DNA of 64,000 bases from Nocardia crassostreae. Lineage in GTDB: Bacteria; Actinomycetota; Actinomycetes; Mycobacteriales; Mycobacteriaceae. Below, in pieces: positions 8,039-19,667 of this stretch. Numbering within the stretch: position 1 is the stretch's first letter; every line of letters starts with the position of its first letter. The stretch spans positions 62,001-126,000 of the forward strand of contig NZ_BDCH01000020.1 in NCBI RefSeq assembly GCF_001613405.1, given 5' to 3'. The notes beneath the pieces are model-generated. The model searched no databases. It had not been told where the DNA came from and saw nothing but the letters and a program-made list of their open reading frames with translations. The position numbers were made by a program, and so were the translations under genes.

Positions 8039-9088
8039 ATGAGTACGGGAATCGATTTCGGCCGTACCCAATTGGTGGTGCGGGCGCGCGGGCTGACCGC
8101 GCGCGTGGGTGTGCGGACCGTGGTGGTGTGCGCCATTCTGATCGTGGCGGCGCTGGCCGTGGCCGTCCTGTCGCTCGGCACCGGGGATTATCCGATCCCG
8201 CCGGACCGGGTGGTGCGCGCGCTGGTGTTCGGCGATCAACGCTTCGATCGGCTCGTGGTGTGGGAGTGGAGGTTTCCGCGCGTGGTCCTGGCCCTGGCCT
8301 TGGGCGCGGCGCTGGGCGTGAGCGGGGCGATCCTGCAATCGGTGACGCGGAACCCGCTCGGCAGCCCGGATATGGTCGGCTTCAATACCGGCGCCTACAC
8401 CGGTGCGCTGATCGTGATTCTGACCATGGGCGGCGGTCCCTTCCCGACCGCGGTCGGCGCGCTGGTGGGTGGCCTGGGTTCCGCGCTGGTCATTCAGCTA
8501 CTCGCCCTCCGGCACAATGTGACCGGATTCCGGCTGATCATCGTGGGTATCGGGGTGAGCGCCATGCTGGCCTCGGTCAATACCTGGCTGATCCTGCGCG
8601 CCGATCTCCAATCGGCCATGTTGGCGGCGGCGTGGGGCGTGGGCACGCTCAACGGCGTGACCTGGTCGCAGGTCGCGCCCGCGCTGATCATCCTGGCCAT
8701 TCTGGGTCTCGTGGTGATTCCGGCCGCGCCGAAACTGCACACCCTGGAACTGGGTGACGACCTGGCTCGCTCGTTCGGGTTGAACGTGGGCCGGATTCGC
8801 CTGCTGCTCATTGTGCTGAGCGTGGCGCTGACCGCGGCGGCCACCGCGGTCGCCGGGCCCATCGCCTTCGTCGCACTGGCCGCGCCGCAACTGGGTCGCC
8901 GTCTGGCGCGCACGCCCTCCACCGCGTTGTTCCCGGCCGCGGCCATGGGCGCCTTGCTGCTGGTGGTCTGCGACTGGATCTCCCAGCGCGTCTTCGCGCC
9001 CACCATCCTGCCGGTGGGCGTCGTCACCGTCTCGATCGGCGGGCTGTATCTGGCGTATCTGCTGGTGGCAGAGGCTCGAAGGAACTAG
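8039..9088 (+). CDS. FecCD-family ferric-siderophore permease, subunit 2
   Basis: 349-residue partner permease (FepG type), with SVTRNPLGSPDMVGFNTGAY, GLNVGRIRLLL and GPIAFVALAAPQLGRRL. It pairs with the preceding permease to make the heterodimeric channel and is followed 12 bp later by the ATPase. The 70-bp spacer before it carries a 10-bp inverted repeat (7962-7971/8015-8024) that includes the end of the previous gene. Confidence 0.92.
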   Translation: MSTGIDFGRTQLVVRARGLTARVGVRTVVVCAILIVAALAVAVLSLGTGDYPIPPDRVVRALVFGDQRFDRLVVWEWRFPRVVLALALGAALGVSGAILQSVTRNPLGSPDMVGFNTGAYTGALIVILTMGGGPFPTAVGALVGGLGSALVIQLLALRHNVTGFRLIIVGIGVSAMLASVNTWLILRADLQSAMLAAAWGVGTLNGVTWSQVAPALIILAILGLVVIPAAPKLHTLELGDDLARSFGLNVGRIRLLLIVLSVALTAAATAVAGPIAFVALAAPQLGRRLARTPSTALFPAAAMGALLLVVCDWISQRVFAPTILPVGVVTVSIGGLYLAYLLVAEARRN

Positions 9089-9100
9089 AGGAAGCTGTTG

Positions 9101-9949
9101 ATGCACGAAAAGCACGATCCCGGAACCGAGCCGGTCGCCGAGGACGCGAAAGCCGCACGGCTGCGGGCGGATCGGGTCCGCCTGGGGTATCGGGGACGGA
9201 CCATCAGCGATGAGCTCTCGGTGGGCATTCCCGACGGCGAGTTCACGGTCGTGATCGGGCCGAACGCCTGCGGTAAATCCACGCTGCTGCGCGCGCTGGC
9301 GCGCTTGCTCGCGCCCGAATCGGGGGCGGTGCTGCTGGACGACAAGGCCATCGGGTCGTATCCCGCCAAGGAGGTGGCGCGCCGGATCGGGCTGCTGCCG
9401 CAGACCTCCACCGCGCCGGACGGCATTCGGGTGGCGGATCTGGTGGCGCGCGGGCGGTTCCCGCATCAGACGCTGCTGCGGCAGTGGTCGAAGGCCGATG
9501 AGGAGGCGGTGGCCGCGGCCATGGCCGCCACCGGTGTGACCGAGTTGTCGGCGCGGCTGGTGGACGAGTTGTCCGGCGGTCAGCGGCAGCGGGTGTGGAT
9601 CGCCATGGTGCTCGCCCAGGACACCCCGATCGTCCTGCTCGACGAGCCGACCACGTATCTGGACATCGCCCATCAGATCCAGTTGCTGGATCTGTGCCGG
9701 AAGCTGAACCGGGAGTCCGGGCGCACCGTGGTGGCGGTGCTGCACGACCTGAACCACGCCTTCCGCTACGCCGATCACCTGATCGCCATGAAGGACGGCC
9801 GGGTGATCGCGGCGGGGCCGCCGAAGGAGATCGTCACCGCCGAGCTGGTGCACGAGGTCTTCGCGCTGGGTTGCCGGATCATCGACGATCCGGAGACCGG
9901 GGCGCCCTTGGTCATCCCGCTGGCCGAGAATGCCGCCCCGGTGGCCTGA
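9101..9949 (+). CDS. Ferric-siderophore ABC transporter ATP-binding protein
   Basis: 282-residue FepC-type ATPase that energises the two permeases. The motifs are complete: Walker A GPNACGKST, Q-loop LLPQ, signature LSGGQRQRVWIA, Walker B IVLLDEPTTYLDI, and switch His in VLHDLNHAFRY. ATG 9101 follows GAGGA; a TTG sits directly before it. Downstream lie an iron-box candidate and the NRPS gene. Confidence 0.93.
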   Translation: MHEKHDPGTEPVAEDAKAARLRADRVRLGYRGRTISDELSVGIPDGEFTVVIGPNACGKSTLLRALARLLAPESGAVLLDDKAIGSYPAKEVARRIGLLPQTSTAPDGIRVADLVARGRFPHQTLLRQWSKADEEAVAAAMAATGVTELSARLVDELSGGQRQRVWIAMVLAQDTPIVLLDEPTTYLDIAHQIQLLDLCRKLNRESGRTVVAVLHDLNHAFRYADHLIAMKDGRVIAAGPPKEIVTAELVHEVFALGCRIIDDPETGAPLVIPLAENAAPVA

Positions 9950-9993
9950 AGGCCGTCCTGACCAGTGTGAACAGGAAGGTTCCCACTTGGAAT

Positions 9994-10012
9994 TAAACTT
10001 AGGCTAACCGAT
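9994..10012 (+). promoter_or_regulatory. IdeR-type iron box upstream of the NRPS gene
   Basis: Contains TTAGGCTAACC, matching 14 of 19 consensus positions by eye, about 85 bp before the NRPS start. It fits iron repression of siderophore assembly. Confidence 0.7.
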
Positions 10013-10096
10013 TTTGGCCCCTCCCTCGCTGGACTCATCGAGCCCGGGTGGACCGAGGGAGGGGCCGAATGACGTTGAGGGTGAAGGGAGTTGCGG

Positions 10097-13000
10097 GTGG
10101 ATCGGAACGACTCGGGCGCCGACCGGGCCGAGTTGCCGGAGGCCGGGGCGGCACTGCCGCTGACCGGGCCGCAACTGGGAATCTGGAACGCTCAGCGGTT
10201 CGATCCCGAATCCGGGCGCTACCTGGTCGGTGAGGTCCTCGAGATCTCCGGCGAGCAGCCCATCGATATCGAGCTGCTGGCCGAGGCCATTCGCAAGACG
10301 GTGGCCGAATCCGAGAACATGCGGCTGCGCTTCCGCGAAACCGCCGAGGGGCCACGGCAATTCGTCACCGAAGCGGCCGCCGAGCTGCGGCCCACCATCG
10401 ATCTGCGGGTGGCGGCCGATCCGCTGGCGCTGGCCCACGAGGCCGTGGCCCTGGAACGGCATCGCGCCGCCGAATACTGCAAGGCCATGGTCGATCGGCA
10501 GCTGTACATCTACACGCTGATCCGGCTGAGCGACACCGAGGTGTGGTGCGTGCAGCTGTACCACCACCTCATCGTCTACGGCTACAGCGCGGCGCTGCTC
10601 TCGCGCCGGGTGGCCGGGCACTACACCTCCATGCGGCGCGGAACCAAGCCGCCCAAGCAAACTTTCGGCACCATTGCCGCGCTCGTCGCCGAGGAGCAGG
10701 AGTACCGCGCCGGGGAGCAATTCGAACAGGATCGGCAGTTCTGGCGCGACCAGCTGACGCCGTGGCCGTCCCTGGACGGACGTGGACAGCATGTCGGCGG
10801 CGCGGTGGAGCGGACCGTCCGCGGCGAGGCCATCCTGACCGCAGAGACCCTCGCGACCCTGAAGGAATGCGCCGACAGCTACGGCGTCACCTGGGCCGAT
10901 GTTCTGGTCGCCTGCTACGCCGCCTACATCCAGCGCGAGCTCGGCAGCTCCGACGTAGTCATCTCCATGCTGCTCATGGGCCGCGTCGGCCGCGCCGCGC
11001 TGTCCACCCCATCCATGGCCGTGAACGTGCTGCCCCTGCGCCTGACCGTGCGCGCCGACGACCGCCTCGGCGAACTCGCCCCGCGCGTCGCGGCCACGCT
11101 GCGCGACGTACGCGCCCACCAGCGCTACAGCGGCGACGACCTGGCCCGCGACTTCCACGGCTACGGCGCGGGTGAACTCCTGCACGGAGTCGGCATGAAC
11201 CTCAAGGTCTTCGACTTCTCCCTCGACTTCGACGGCTCCCGCGGCGTCCTGCGCAATGTCGCGGGCGGCCCGCCCGAAGACCTCGGCGTCGTGGTGACCC
11301 CCCTGCCCGACGGCACGGTCCTGGTCGGCTTCGAATCCGACGGCCGAACCAATGACGGCGACTCCGTCCGCCGCCGCATAGACGGCCTCATGCGCGTGAT
11401 CGACGCCTTCACCGGCGCCGACAAGCCGCCCGCGGGAGCCCTCGAACTACTCGACCGCGCCGACCGCGACCGTCTGCTGACCGCCCGCTCCGTCCCCGCC
11501 GCCACCGCTCTCGTCGAACTCGTTCCGGACGCTCTCACCCGCTTGATCACCGAGCGTCCCGACGCGATCGTGCTCGCAGCCGACGATGTGGAATGGACCG
11601 ACGCCGAATTCGGCCACCGAGTCAGCCGCGTCGCGAACTACCTGCGCGCCAATGGAGTTCGCCCCGACACGATCGTCGGCGTGGACCTGCCGCGCTCCGC
11701 GGAGCTGGTGGTCGCCCTGTTCGCCGTCTGGCAGGCCGGAGGCGTCTACCTACCCCTCGATCCCGAGCATCCGGTACCCCGCTTGCTCGGCATGATCGAC
11801 GACGCCGCACCGCAATTGGTGCTCAGCGCCGGGCAGCTGGCGGTCGAGCTCGGTGCCGGTGTGCTGGATATCGACAGTGCGGAACTCCGATCCGAGCTGG
11901 AAGCCCTCTCCGCTACCCAGCGGTCGGATGCGGCTGGTGCACAGGTGGATTCGGGCAATGGCGCATATCTGATCTACACCTCGGGGTAGACGGGGCGGCC
12001 CAAGGGTGTGCTGGTGGATCACGGGGCGCTGGCGCAGTTGGTGGCGGCGCAGCGGTCCGGGATGTATGCCGAGACGGCGGCACGGGCCGGGCGGGCGTTG
12101 CGGGTGGCGCATACGACGTCGTTCGCGTTCGACGCGGCGATCGATCCGCTGTTGTGGATGCTGGACGGGCATTGCGTTCGGGTGTACGACAGTGAGATTC
12201 GGCGGGATCCGGCGGCGCTCGGGCGGGATCGGATCGATGTCGTGGATGGGACGCCCGCATTCGTCGCCGGGCTGCTGGAGCACGGGCTCGCGGAAACCGG
12301 GCCGCGGTTGCTCGCGCTCGGCGGCGACGCGTGTTCGCCGGATCTGTGGCAGGCCATTCAGCGCGCCGGAATTCCGGCGGTCAATCTGTACGGACCGACC
12401 GAAGCGACCGTCGACGCGATCACCGCGGCGGTGACCGGTACGACGCCGCATATCGGGCATCCGGTGCCCGGTGCGCGGGTTTACCTGCTGGACAATGGTT
12501 TGCAGCTGGTGGCCGACGGCCGGGTAGGGGAGTTGTACCTGGCCGGTCCGCAGCTGGCGCGCGGGTACCTCGGGAGGCCGGACGCCACCTCGGACCGGTT
12601 CGTCGCCGACCCGTACGGACCGCCCGGGGCGCGCATGTACCGCACCGGAGACCGGGCTCGCTGGGTTCCAGGGCGTGGCTACGAATACCAGGGGCGTGTC
12701 GACAACCAGGTGAAGATTCGCGGGCACCGCGTCGAACTGGGTGAGGTCGAGGCCGCGCTGGCCGGTCTGCCCGAAGTGCGGACGGCCGCCGCCGACATCC
12801 GTGAGATCGCCGGACGACCGACCCTCATCGGATATGTCGTTCCCGCTGTGGAACACACCTCCACGTCCGACCGGTCCGACGGGAACGTGGGGTCCGGCGC
12901 GTTGGACGCGGTTGGACTGCGGTCGCGGCTGGCTGATCTGGTGCCGGACCATATGGTGCCGTCGCGGCTGGTTTTCCTCGATGCGTTGCCGCACACCGTC

Positions 13001-16000
13001 AATGGGAAGCTGGATCGCGCCGCGCTGCCCGAACCGTCGTCGGAAAGCGAGGGGCGGGCACCGGCGACGGCCGCCGAAGAGGCTGTGTGTGCTGTGATCG
13101 CGGCCGCACTGGGGCATGGCGCGGTGAGCGTGGACGACGACTTCTTCGGGGTCGGTGGTGACAGCATCACGGCCATCAGTGTGAGCAGCCGGTTGCGGGA
13201 GCAGGGGCTGGTGCTGTCGCCGCAGGATCTGCTGACCAGGCGTCCGCTGGCGGAGCTCGCGGCCACCGCGGCGGCGGCCCGCGTGGGCTCTACCGGCGGG
13301 GCTGCCGCCGGTGGCACGGCCGCCGTCTCGAAGGCGGAGCGCGGGATTTCGATGACGTTGCCGCAGCACAGCATTGACGAGCTGGCGGAGCAGTACGGGC
13401 CGATTGCCGATGTGCTGCCGCTCTCGCCGTTGCAGGAGGGGTTGCTCTTCCATGCGCTGCGTGATGGTGATGACGACATCTACACCATGACGGCGCGTTT
13501 CGAGTTGGCCGGGGCGGTCGATCCGGATCGGTTGCTCGCCGCGTTCGAGCGCATGCTGGCTCGGCATCCGAATCTGGGTGCGGCGTTCTGCTACGAGCAG
13601 TTCGACGAGCCGGTGCAGGTGGTGCCGCGCACGCCCGGGTTGGGCTGGCGCGTGGAGGATTTGCGCGCGCTCGCGACGGATGATGCGGGGCGGGTTGCCG
13701 CGGAGGTGGAACAGCAGTCGGGCGCCGAGCGGTTCGATATCGCCGCGCCGCCGCTGTTGCGGGTCGTGCTGATTCGTATGAGCGATACCTCGCAGCGCCT
13801 GGTGCTGATCGCGCATCATCTGCTGGCCGACGGCTGGTCGGTGCCGATCATGCTGCGCGAGGCGCTCGCGCTGTACCACGACGCGGACGTGCAGCTGCCC
13901 GTTCCCGGTTACTACGGTGATTACCTCGCTTGGCTGGGTGCGCGCGATTCGGTGGCGGCGGCCGAGCGGTGGCGCGACTACCTCGCCGGGCTGCCCGCGC
14001 CGTCGCTGATCGGGATTCCCGGACAGCGGTCGCACGCGGTCGGGCGGCGAGTTTTCTTGCCGGACAACGCACTGGCGATGTTGGAGGCGGTGAGCCGCCG
14101 CTTCGGACTGACCATGAGCACCCTGCTCCAGGGTGCGTGGTCGACGGTGCTGGCCGCTCACCTCGGCCGCACCGACGTGGTCTTCGGCACGGTCGCCTCC
14201 GGTCGCCCGGCGGATCTGCCGGATGTCGAGTCCACCGTGGGCCTGTTCAGCAATACGGTTCCCGTTCGGCTGCACCTGGATTCGCGGCGGTCGCTGCCGG
14301 AGCAACTGGTCGACTTCCAGCGGACGTCGTTCGAGATGCAGGCGCAGGGCTATCTGGGGCTGGCCACCGTCGAACGGGCCGTGGGCCTGGGTCATCTGTT
14401 CGACAGCCTGGTCGTTTTCGAGAACTTCCCGAAATCCGGGCTGCGCCAGCCGGAATTGCATGAGCTGCGGGTGGCCGACGTCTTCGTCCACAGCCTCACG
14501 CATTATCCGATCGTGGTGACCGCGCGGCCCGGAGAGCGTTTCGACCTACTGCTGCACCATGATCCGGCTGCCGTGCCGGAGGCGGTGGCCACCGAGCTGG
14601 CGGATCATCTCGGCGCGGTGCTGACCGCCCTGATCGCCGAGCCGGAGGCTGCGGTCGCCTCGGTGGCCGAGACGACCCGGCCGCGTCAGACGCACGGTCC
14701 CACTCTCGCCACATGGGGTTCGGCCACGGCACTGGACGCCAGCGCGCCCGCCGTGACGAGCGGGGAGCTGACGATCGCCTACGGCGACTTCCACGCTCGC
14801 GTGAATCGGCTTGCACACTGGTTAATTTCGCAGCGCATCGGCCCGGAGACGGTGGTCGCGGTGGCCATGCACCGCTGCCCGGACGCGGTGGTCGCGGCGC
14901 ACGCCATCATCCGATCCGGCGGCGTCTACCTGCCGATCGATCCGGAACAGCCCGCGCAGAGTATCGACAGCATTCTCGAAACCGCCGCTCCGGCACTGGT
15001 TCTCAGCCACACCGCCGACGGCTTCGACACCGTGCGCGCCCAGGTCGTCGCCGTCGACCAGCTGGACACCACCGGCTTCGCGGCCACCGAGATCTCCGAC
15101 GCCGAGCGAATCGCGCCCCTGCGGCCGACGAACTCCGCCTACCTGCTGTTCACCTCCGGCTCCACCGGCGTGCCGAAGGGCGTCACCGTCGCACACGAGT
15201 CGATCGTGAACACCTTCGAATGGCTACAGCGCCAACAGCATTTCGGCCAGGGCGACACCGTCCTCTACCGGACCCCGCCCACCTTCGACGCCTCCCTGCT
15301 GGAACTCTTCCTCCCGCTGCTGGTCGGCGCGCGCATCGTGCTGACCCGCCCGAACGGCCACAAGGACCCGTACTACCAGGCGCAACTCATGGCCGATGAG
15401 CAGGTCACCACCGTCCAGATGACGACCTCCATGCTCACCGTCCTGGCCGAGGAAACCGACCTCACCGCCTGCACCGCCCTGCGCTGTGTCATCACCGGCG
15501 GCGAGGCCCTCCCGCCCGCCACCGCCCACCGCGTCCGCGCCCTCACCGGCGCACACGTGAACAACCTCTACGGCCCGACCGAGGCCGCGGTCTGCATCAC
15601 CTACCACGACACCACCGAAGCCGACACGACCTCGGTCCCCATCGGCCGTCCCGCGACCCGCACCGGAGTCCGCGTCCTCGACGACCGACTACGCCCGGTC
15701 CCCGCGGGCACAATCGGCGAGTTGTACCTCACGGGCGTGCAATTGGCCCGCGGCTACCTGGCCCGCCCCGACCTGACCGCGAGCGCCTTCGTCCCGGACC
15801 CCCACGGCCACGGCGACCGCATGTACCGCACCGGCGACCTGGTGAAGTGGACCGCCCAGGGCGAACTCGACTACATCGGCCGCGCCGACAGCCAGGTCAA
15901 ACTCCGCGGCCAGCGTATCGAACTCGGCGATATCGAATCCGCCCTGCTCACCCGCCCCGGCGTCGCCCAGGCGGCAGTCCTCCTCCGCGAGGACACCCCC

Positions 16001-17338
16001 GGCGACCAACGCCTGGTCGCCTACCTCATCGCCCGCGCCGGAACCACCCTGTCCACCGACGCCATAGCGGCCGACCTGCGAACCAAGCTGCCCGCGTACA
16101 TGATCCCCGCCGCCTACGTCGCACTGGACCACATCCCCCGCACCACCAGCGAGAAGATCGACCGCAAGGCCCTCCCTGCCCCGGGTGATCTCCACGCTCC
16201 GTCGAGCCTCCAGGCCAGCGGGCAGCTGCCCGATCCGCGCGGAGTGCCGCAGGGGGTGGCCGCAGCGCGGGGCTCCGTCTCCGTGGACACCGTTCGCGGC
16301 GCGATGACCGCGGTGCTCTCGCTGCCCGAGATCGGCGCGGACGACGACTTCTTCGCCGCCGGTGGGCATTCGCTCACAGCGGTGCGACTGGTCGGCAGGT
16401 TGCGGCGTGCGGGGCTGGCGGTGGTGCTCGACGATGTGTTCGCCGCACCCACCCCGCATGCGCTGGCGGCGCGGATCGACGCGCCCGCAGCGGTGGCGGA
16501 GAACGCGATGACCGCTGGGGCGCTGGATGATTCGGCCGCAGGTGGTTCCGGTGTGCGGACGGCCGGGTCATCGGAGTTGACGGCCGAGGCCGAGTTCGCA
16601 GACTGGCGCGCGATGTTCGGCAGGCGTCTGGACCATGTGCTGGAACTGCGTTCCGGTGGGGTGGGTGCGCCGCTGTTCTGCGTGCATCCGGTGGGCGGTA
16701 CCGCGTGGCAGTTCGGGCCGTTGGCGCGGGTGCTGCGGGCGGATCGGCCGATTGTCGGGTTGCAGTTGCCTGCGTTGAGTGGCAACGACTTCTGGGCTCG
16801 GACCATCGAGGAGCTGGCCGGGCACTATCTGGCGACGATTCGGCGGATTCAGCTGGAGGGGCCGTACCACCTGCTCGGGTACTCGCTGGGCGGGAATGTC
16901 GTGCATGCGATCGCGGCGGCGCTGGAGACGGCGGGCGAGTCGGTTGCCTTTGCGGGGCTGGTCGATTCGCATCCGCTGGTCAATCTCGCCGAGCAGGCGG
17001 GGCGGGCGTTGGAGGATCCGGCGGCGCTGGATCGGCTACTGCCCGAATTGACCGCGGACGCAACGGAACTCGCCGAAGCCATCCGATCCGCGGCGGCGGA
17101 GCTGCTCGGGCTGGTCGAGCGGTCCTCGACCCCGCGGTACGGCGGGGCGATGAATCTCTATGCCGCCGATGACGGATCGCTGCCCGCGCGCACCGAGGCC
17201 CAGCTGGACGGCTGGCGGACGGCGGGGGCGCGGCTGGTGGTCCGGCGGCTTCCGTACTCGCACTACGGCATCGTGTCCCCGGCCGGGTGGACCGAGGTCG
17301 CGGCGCTGCTCGATGTCGATCCCGCGATCGGCGCATGA
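10097..17338 (+). pseudogene. dhbF: Two-module siderophore NRPS (DhbF-like), interrupted by one in-frame TAG
   Basis: Assembly-line synthetase for a DHB-capped siderophore, 2413 codons if read through. Order: C1 (~15-440), A1 (~473-978), PCP1 (GGDSI, Ser1023), C2 (HHLLADG, His1240-1241), A2 (~1525-2010, YLLFTSGSTGVPKG intact), PCP2 (GGHSL, Ser2092), TE (GYSLGG, Ser2263; SHYGIV near the end). This is the bacillibactin synthetase layout. GTG 10097 has AAGGGAG six bases upstream. Codon 631 (11987-11989) is TAG where the A3 core YTSG[S]TGRPKG needs Ser; TCG to TAG would explain it, and both halves are in the same frame. C1 also has HHLIVYG instead of HHxxxDG (Tyr161). By-eye A1 pocket residues D-A-D-A-A-G-L-V-D, with acidic 239 and 331, hint at a basic substrate such as Arg, Orn or Lys. 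A2 is unassigned. If the TAG is real, the siderophore is not made. Confidence 0.9.
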
Positions 17339-17388
17339 CTCTCCCGTTTCGGGATTTCCACACCGAAAGAGAAAGAACACCCAATCCA

Positions 17389-18387
17389 ATGATGTTGTAC
17401 CGAATGACGGCTCGCGTGCGCGCCGCCGTCGCGCTGCTCATCCTCGCGCTGGTCGCGGTGGTGGCGGGCTGCAGTAGCTCCTCCTCGGACGAGGCGAGCA
17501 AGTCCGGCACGCGGGAGGTGCAGACCGCCAAGGGCGCGGTCACCGTGCCCGCCGATCCGCAGCGCATCGTGGTGCTGAACGGCTCGCTCGCCGGGTACCT
17601 GTACGACCTGGGCGCGAAGGTGAAGGCCGCGGATCCGCGCGTGTTAGGTGTGACCCTCGAGCCGGGCGAGTTCCCGGCCGCGTGGTCGGCGGACGCCAAG
17701 CAGCAGGGCACCGAGGTGGTGCCCTCGGGCGACAACCTGAACCTGGAGTTCATCGCGGCCCAGCAGCCGGATCTGATCATCGGCGGCGGCCTGGGCTTCC
17801 CGGGCCAGCAGACCATCGACAACTACGACAAGTTGACCGCCATCGCCCCCACCGCGCTGGTGCCCTCGGACCTGCTGCAGTGGCAGGACCAGCTGAAGTC
17901 CGTCGCCGACATCGTGAACCAGTCCGACAAGGTCGACGGCATGATCGCCAAGTACAACGACAAGGTCGCCGCGGTGAAGTCCAGCATCAAGGTGCCGCAG
18001 GGCGCGGTGTCGGTGTACCAGTCGCGCAAGGATCAGAAGCCCTCGGTCATCGCCCCCGGCACCCCGCTGTTCGGCCTGCTGACCGCGGTCGGCTTCACCG
18101 TCGACGACAAGGTCGAGGCCAAGGCCGGTAACCCGGCCCGCCTCGCCGCCGCCGACTGGGTGAACTTCAGCCCCGAACTGGCCAGCACCGTTGTCGACGC
18201 CCCCAACCTGTTCGTGGTGCAGCTCGACGGCGGCCGCAGCATCGCCCAGCTGAAGGAGGATCCGGTCATCGCGAAGCTCCCGGCCTTCCAGGCCGGTCAC
18301 GTCTACGAGCTGCCCGCCACCTCGCAGCGGCCCGACTACCGCAACACCATGGCCACCCTCGATCTGCTGGGGGAGCGCTTCAAGTGA
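17389..18387 (+). CDS. Ferric-siderophore-binding lipoprotein (FepB/FecB type)
   Basis: 332-residue substrate-binding protein of the helical-backbone metal-receptor family. The N-terminus is a lipoprotein signal with lipobox VVAGC (Cys ~29), then a Ser-rich linker. The ligand domain begins GAVTVPADPQRIVVL, continues with AAQQPDLIIGGG and ends DYRNTMATLDLLGERF. ATG 17389 or 17392 gives the proper signal. It captures the ferric siderophore for the permeases at 7-9 kb. It overlaps the exporter gene by 4 bp, starting a coupled run of export, reduction and carrier-protein genes. Confidence 0.9.
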   Translation: MMLYRMTARVRAAVALLILALVAVVAGCSSSSSDEASKSGTREVQTAKGAVTVPADPQRIVVLNGSLAGYLYDLGAKVKAADPRVLGVTLEPGEFPAAWSADAKQQGTEVVPSGDNLNLEFIAAQQPDLIIGGGLGFPGQQTIDNYDKLTAIAPTALVPSDLLQWQDQLKSVADIVNQSDKVDGMIAKYNDKVAAVKSSIKVPQGAVSVYQSRKDQKPSVIAPGTPLFGLLTAVGFTVDDKVEAKAGNPARLAAADWVNFSPELASTVVDAPNLFVVQLDGGRSIAQLKEDPVIAKLPAFQAGHVYELPATSQRPDYRNTMATLDLLGERFK

Positions 18388-19667
18388 CAGCCGTCGGCGG
18401 CCTGCTCATCGATACCTCACCCCTGAAGGCCAGCCGGGGATTCCGCTGCGCCTTCGCGGCCCGGCTGGTATCGGTGCTCGGGATCGGCCTGCTCATGGTG
18501 GCCCTGCCCGTGCAGGTCTACCAGCTCACCGGATCCTCCCTGCATGTCGCCGGCGTCACCACGGTCACCGCGGTCGCCCTGTTCGCCGGAAGCCTGGCGG
18601 GCGGGGTGATCGCGGACCGGTACGACCGGCGCGATGTCACCCAATGGTCGGGCAGTGCAGCGGGTTTCGGCTTTCTCGCACTCGGGATCAATGCCGTGCT
18701 GCCGGACCCGTTCCTGGGCGTCATCTACGCCGCGGGCGTGGTCGACGGCCTGGCGGGCGGTATCAGCGGATCGGCGCTCATGGCGCTGGTCCCGCAATTG
18801 GTCGGCCGGGAGAAGCTGGCCGCCGCCGGAGCGCTGACCGCGCTCACCTCCGACCTCGGGACCATGATCATCCCGGCCATCGCCGGTCTGCTGATCGCCG
18901 AAACCGGCGTCGGCCCGGCCTTTTTCATTGCCGCGGGCGCCACCGTCGCGACCGTCGGCCTCATTCGCGCCATCGGCCCCGCACCAGCACCGGCCCGCAA
19001 TACCGAGCATCCGCTGCGCGAACTCGCCACCGGCATCCAATTCGCCATGCGGCACAACCTCATTCGCGCGGTCCTGTTCACCGGCTTGGTCGCCATGCTG
19101 GTGAGCGGCCCGCTGGTGCTGCTCCCGGCCTTCGTCGACGTCGAACTCGGCGGCGGCCCGACGGTGCTCGGCCTGCTGTATGCCGCACCCGGCGCTGGCG
19201 CGGTGCTCGGTTCGCTGACCAGCGGCTGGATCGGCCGCAATCACCGCCCCGGCCAGGCGCTGCTGCTCGCGGTGGCCGTCATGCCGCTCGGCGTGATCGC
19301 GGCCGGACTGTGGGCCAATGCGGCCTGGGTCTTCCTCGGCCTGGCCGCATTCGGCCTGGCCCGCGCGGTCAGCATGGTGCTGCGCTACACGCTGCTGCAA
19401 CAGCAGTCCCCGGAGGAGTTCCGGGGCCGGATCTCCGGCCTGCTCATGGTGCAGGCGGTCACCGGCTCCGCGATCGGCTCCATGGCCGCCGGTGTGGTGG
19501 GACAACTCTTCGCGCCCGACACCGCCTTCATCGCCTACGGCGTCGCGGTGCTGATTCTGGCCGGGCTCGCGGCGGCCTTCGCCGGTCCGCTCTACCGGCT
19601 CGGCGGAAAAGACAGCGCCGCACCGGTTCCCGCCCCGGCCCCGCCTGATGGAAAGGAAGAAAACTGA
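18384..19667 (+). CDS. MFS siderophore exporter (EntS-like)
   Basis: 427-residue major facilitator protein with about 12 membrane helices. The first half contains the conserved loop GGVIADRYDRRDV (MFS motif A), and the mid loop is followed by ATGIQFAMRHNLIRAVLF. It belongs to the EntS/enterobactin-exporter group (MFS_3). GTG 18384 overlaps the binding-protein stop by 4 bp and the next gene begins in its own stop codon. Export of the DHB siderophore is inferred from family and position. Confidence 0.88.
   Translation: MTAVGGLLIDTSPLKASRGFRCAFAARLVSVLGIGLLMVALPVQVYQLTGSSLHVAGVTTVTAVALFAGSLAGGVIADRYDRRDVTQWSGSAAGFGFLALGINAVLPDPFLGVIYAAGVVDGLAGGISGSALMALVPQLVGREKLAAAGALTALTSDLGTMIIPAIAGLLIAETGVGPAFFIAAGATVATVGLIRAIGPAPAPARNTEHPLRELATGIQFAMRHNLIRAVLFTGLVAMLVSGPLVLLPAFVDVELGGGPTVLGLLYAAPGAGAVLGSLTSGWIGRNHRPGQALLLAVAVMPLGVIAAGLWANAAWVFLGLAAFGLARAVSMVLRYTLLQQQSPEEFRGRISGLLMVQAVTGSAIGSMAAGVVGQLFAPDTAFIAYGVAVLILAGLAAAFAGPLYRLGGKDSAAPVPAPAPPDGKEEN

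Noticed and set aside
12008..17338. A separate NRPS gene starting after the stop at 11989
   Set aside because: The frame is the same as upstream and the A domain would lack its first 150 residues; it is one interrupted gene.
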